This document shows positions 60,765-64,000 of a stretch of DNA of 64,000 bases, one piece after another; position 1 is the stretch's first letter, and every line of letters starts with the position of its first letter. The DNA is taken from assembly GCF_016545825.1 (NCBI RefSeq), contig NC_052614.1, forward strand, positions 57,109,864-57,173,863, in the 5' to 3' direction. The translations under genes and the position numbers were made by a program. This stretch comes from Eucalyptus grandis. Its lineage: Eukaryota; Streptophyta; Magnoliopsida; Myrtales; Myrtaceae. The notes beneath the pieces were generated by a model, which worked only from the letters and a program-made list of their open reading frames with translations, had not been told where the DNA came from and made no database searches.

Positions 60765-60965
60765 ATTGTGATCCAGGGAGCCCCGTTAGCCGGTAGCCGG
60801 CGGGTAAACCCTGGAGTGACGCTAGCGGAAGACCCACTATCCCGACATCACGCTTAAGACGCCGATGCTTTCCCTAGGTTTCGACCTCCTCACCTTCCCC
60901 CCAAGGTTTAAAAGAGTTCTTATCTAGTGGAGCCACCAAGGCCGGTGGTTGCCGATATTTTCTTT
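60765..60965 (-). mobile_element. tRNA-derived SINE inside the LTR element
   Basis: On the minus strand an A-box-like GGTGGCTCCACTAG is followed by a B box (GGTCGAAACCT, 60886-60876), then a GC-rich body ending near an AT run at about 60755-60765. The layout is that of a plant SINE, and it differs from the SINE family in IR-B. Confidence 0.6.
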
Positions 60966-61299
60966 TCACCTCTCTCAATTCCAGTTTACGCACTTTTGAT
61001 ACCTCGATACTCGATTCGCTCGCATTTATTGAATTGTTAGAGAATGTTGTTACATGCATGGGCTGATATGTAGTGCTCTATTTATGGAGGCAATATGGAG
61101 ATATTGAATGGGTTTTTGGGTGTCCCTTGTTTGGTTCTAATGTATTCTCTTTGCTGTCCTTGCCCCTCATAGATTTGATTATAAGGAATAGCATAAATGA
61201 GTCAAGAGAGTAAAATTGCATTGTTTTTCTATTTTGATGTATGTATTTCATCGAGGATGAAAATTTGATGATGCATAATTTCGATAAATTACCTCTTGG

Positions 61300-62160
61300 A
61301 ATATTCTTGAAGTGGGGGTATGTCCGAAGGGGACTTTGGAACTAATATGATTGTAATCATTGAGATTAAGAAGTATCTAACTTTCATTTTCAAAATGAAA
61401 GATTTAGGTGAAGCAGTTACTATGTTAAGTATTAAAATTAAGAAAATAGTGGGGGTTATTCTTTGTGCTAAAATGATTAAATGGAGAAGATGTTGTATAG
61501 ATTTAAACATCTTGTTTTCAAATATATAAGTACTCCATTTGATTCCTAGTGGAAAGTTTTTAATGTGAGTGCTATGGGTCTTTAATGTATGCAATACATT
61601 ATACTAGACCTGATATTACATTTTGTATATGCAAGTTGAGTAAATATTTGTAATCCAAGTATAGAACATCGGAAAGTTATTACCCGAAAATTTGATTATT
61701 ATGGAGGACTAAAATTTGAGATTGTTCTTTAGTAATTATTTGGGTATATAAGAAGGATATGCCGATGTTAGTTAGGTTACAAGTATGAGAAATAAATGAT
61801 CCATTACTAGATGGATTTTCACATTATGTGAATGTGTTGTTTCTTGGGCGAGCAAGAAACAAATGTGCATAATTCACTCAACTATGAAATTTGAATCATT
61901 ACTTTAGTAGAATTTGGAAAAGAGGCTGAATGGACTATGAATTTGTTGTTAAATATCAAATTATGGCCTAGTCATATGCTTGCTAGTTCTATCCACTGTG
62001 ATAGTCAGGCTACTTTAGCAAGAGCCTATAGTAGCACCTATAATTGTAAGTCTAGACATATTAGTCTAAGACATGAATATATGAGACAATTGATTAAAGA
62101 TGATACCATAACAATTGTTTATGTGAGATCAAGTAAAATAATCTTACCGATCCCTTGACA
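61300..62160 (+). mobile_element. Copia RT/RNase H remnant of the LTR element
   Basis: Frame pieces: KKYLTFIFKMKDLGEAVTML (61370-61430; the palm-to-connection motif LxxxFxMKDLG), then after breaks WPSHMLASSIHCDSQATLAR, and SRHISLRHEYMRQLI with a DxITIVYVRS end (61970-62150), the Copia RNase H C-terminus. The catalytic YVDD motif and everything upstream are absent or unrecognisable. Confidence 0.75.
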
Positions 62161-62797
62161 AAGGCTTTACCAAGAGACATGATAATAATGATCTCATAAG
62201 AAACGGGGCTGAAATCCTTTAATTAAAATCACTAGTAATGGTAACCCAACATTTTTTAAAATATCACTAGTTACAAGATTTAATGGGTAAGAACAAGTTA
62301 CTGAATGTGATTGTTTGATACTAACATAATCCTGATATGAGAAGTTAGTATCGTTTATCGCGTTTTGTAGGTTGAATTGAATTCTTAATGAAGTATAGTA
62401 CAAACTTGTAATTTGTTGATAGTAACAGAAACACATAGTAGATACTTCACATATATGAGCTTAGAAGTGGTGCCGCTTCTTACAAAAGTTAGGATTGTTT
62501 TCTAGAAAGCTCATGAAATAGGATCAAGCATAAGGTCATAAAAGTGCGAAGTAATATAGAACTTCTCGTTGAAACAAGAAATTAGTGTATGTGTGCTATG
62601 TCCGGTTCTATTATATAAAAGTACAAGTTTAAAGCCGAGCTACTTGTCACTTTGATAGAGCTTTGAGATACTTGCACTAAGTAAATGTTTAATTCAAAAG
62701 GAACATTTATGTATGTATATTAATCTCATGGAAATTTTGACTATATATTTCTAACATTTTACTTTTTGTTTTTTATTTTATAAACAAAAGTGGGGAT
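62161..62797. other. 3' internal region and polypurine tract
   Basis: Non-coding sequence between the RNase H remnant and the 3' LTR. The last 12 bases (AAAAGTGGGGAT, 62786-62797) are a purine-rich plus-strand priming tract adjoining the LTR. Confidence 0.65.
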
Positions 62798-63454
62798 TGT
62801 TGGTAGTTTGTATAAAACAAATGAAGATGTGCCTTGTCCCATATCGAAAAGATGTAAGTGTGCATGTGGACGAGATTTGGCACTAACCAATGATCATTAT
62901 TTTTATTGAAAAAATTCGGATTTATTTCTATAAAATTAAATATAAAGTCTTGTTAAAACAGTGTGACTGTTGACAAAAGTTACGATTATTTTTATTTATT
63001 ATTTTATATAATTTCGATTTTTTTTTTTTTATGTATTTTCAACATAACCTTTGAGACATATTTGTTTATTTTGCAACATTTCCCGAAATGTTGCCTTTGT
63101 TCTTTTTGCAATTTTTTGAAGAGTTGCCTCCATTCAAAAGACAAAGATAAGTGCGTTTATTTTGAGATAAACACACATTTTTTTTTTTTTTCATTTTTTC
63201 GTTTTCTTTCGAAAGAAACTACAACCATTGTTTCCAATGATTTCCCATAAGAAACCCTGGAGAAATACTAGAATTGCTATCTAGTATTCTTATTTGAGAT
63301 TTTGTTGTATATTGGAGGAAATTTGCCGGTGATTATTAGCAACTTTGTGGGGGCAAATAAATCCTTAAAGAAAGTGATATCACATGTCAAAGTCCTACTT
63401 GATTACTCGATCCGACTTCATTGTTCTACCTAATCTGAAGCCATATTTTCCCAA
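62798..63454 (+). repeat. 3' LTR
   Basis: About 657 bp from TGTTGGTAGTTTG to CATATTTTCCCAA. It pairs with 58089-58747. The terminal CA present in the 5' LTR (CCCAACA) seems to be missing or merged with the target duplication. Confidence 0.9.
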
Positions 63455-64000
63455 TGGAAACCATTTAAAAGGTTCCGCTAAGGGAATTCCCAAAAGATGC
63501 TTGCATAACTCTAAGGTATGGCGAATTCAAAGGACTGATTTGCTCAAATCAGAAAATAAACTCATATTTATGGTGGGAGAAAGGCTACAAAGCTCCCATA
63601 TAGTAAAAATCTAGAGTTACCTCCTCCAAGCTTGTGGACCACAATGCAAATTTTTTACTCACTTCCTTTGGCTCTTAAATTCTCCTCTCAAAACAGAGAG
63701 GCCGTCACCTACACATTGAAAAAATGCACATCACAAAAGAAAATGATTGCAATAGGCTGTGGATAGAGAACTCTACCATGAAAAAAAATGCCAGAATGGA
63801 GATGTGTATAATTTGCAAATTTTCAAAGCAATAAAATCAAAGATACTGTTAAGGGAGCCCATATATAGGCAAAACCATAGAGGTTATCCCAGTTCCTATT
63901 AGTGCCCACTTAACATAATTGTCACCACCATCAGAGCAATGTTCTTGGTCCAGTTGGCAAACTATCAAGGTTGCGAATCAAACCATTTCCAATTTAAACA
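63455..64000. repeat. IR-C right arm, outer part
   Basis: Reverse complement of about 51290-50748. It begins with the second target-duplication copy (TGGAAAC) and continues to the window edge without losing homology. Confidence 0.9.

Larger units (their letters stand above)
58089..63454 (+). mobile_element. Non-autonomous Copia-type LTR element enclosing host gene fragments
   Basis: A 5.4 kb element with paired LTRs, a flanking target duplication, a polypurine tract (AAAAGTGGGGAT, 62786-62797) directly before the 3' LTR, and Copia RT/RNase H remnants at about 61300-62160. Between the 5' LTR and these remnants lie an HSP70 fragment, an unidentified open stretch, a squalene-epoxidase fragment and a SINE. 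I see no gag, protease or integrase and no typical primer-binding site after the 5' LTR. Such an element would depend on proteins of other Copia elements. Maize Bs1 is a known precedent for an LTR element carrying cellular gene pieces. Confidence 0.82.

Overview
This is plant nuclear DNA from a woody dicot. Coding traces are split by AT-rich GT-AG introns, mobile-element debris is abundant, and one 100-base run of N (46920-47019) marks a scaffold gap. The wall-associated-kinase-like (WAKL) cluster resembles the expanded families of Myrtaceae, but the species cannot be fixed from the sequence alone. I see no RNA gene, CRISPR array or operon. Only one gene, an HMA-domain protein at about 48.8-49.3 kb, looks potentially intact, and its first exon was not found. 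Everything else recognisable is a gene fragment, a pseudogene or a mobile element.

Layout. (1) 1-6.6 kb: inverted duplication IR-A, whose arms both carry the same part of an insulin-degrading-enzyme (IDE)-like M16 peptidase. The left copy continues to about 4.6 kb. (2) 5.3-11.6 kb, minus strand: a mosaic of same-orientation host gene pieces, in order a putative first exon with a TATA-like box, one exon of an asparagine-synthetase-domain protein, six exons of nucleoporin NUP93, then the IDE segment. (3) 12.3-13.9 kb: a GC-rich island without a recognisable gene. (4) 15.2-27.8 kb: inverted duplication IR-B (arms 1.65 kb, 8.4 kb apart). Each arm carries an NF-YA exon and a SINE; the right copy also has the NF-YA last exon. 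The spacer holds a LINE 3' end, a fold-back element and a tandem array of about 230 bp units. (5) 29.7-31.8 kb: a diverged direct copy of the 22.7-24.4 kb segment, into which a 1.1 kb near-palindromic Mutator-like element with a 10 bp target duplication has inserted. (6) 32.5-40.7 kb: WAKL cluster with a broken first copy, a promoter-plus-ATG relic, an intact ectodomain exon, a promoterless second ectodomain exon, a Cys-rich exon and a frameshifted kinase exon. (7) 40.7-46.9 kb: a decayed Copia element on the minus strand, in LTR-like sequence that interrupts the kinase. (8) 48.8-49.3 kb: HMA gene. (9) 50.7-64.0 kb: inverted duplication IR-C, its right arm split by a 5.4 kb LTR element (58089-63454). 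That element has matching LTRs, a target duplication and a polypurine tract, and encloses HSP70 and squalene-epoxidase fragments beside a Copia RT/RNase H remnant. A PHO1-like EXS exon lies between the arms.

The most unusual features are the Copia-type element enclosing host gene fragments, the NUP93/IDE/asparagine-synthetase mosaic, and three inverted duplications, two of which clearly carry host gene fragments. These could produce hairpin RNA against the parent genes. The WAKL cluster also shows stepwise unequal exchange, and a small fold-back element was duplicated along with its promoter. All homology statements come from reading motifs by eye; no database search was run.
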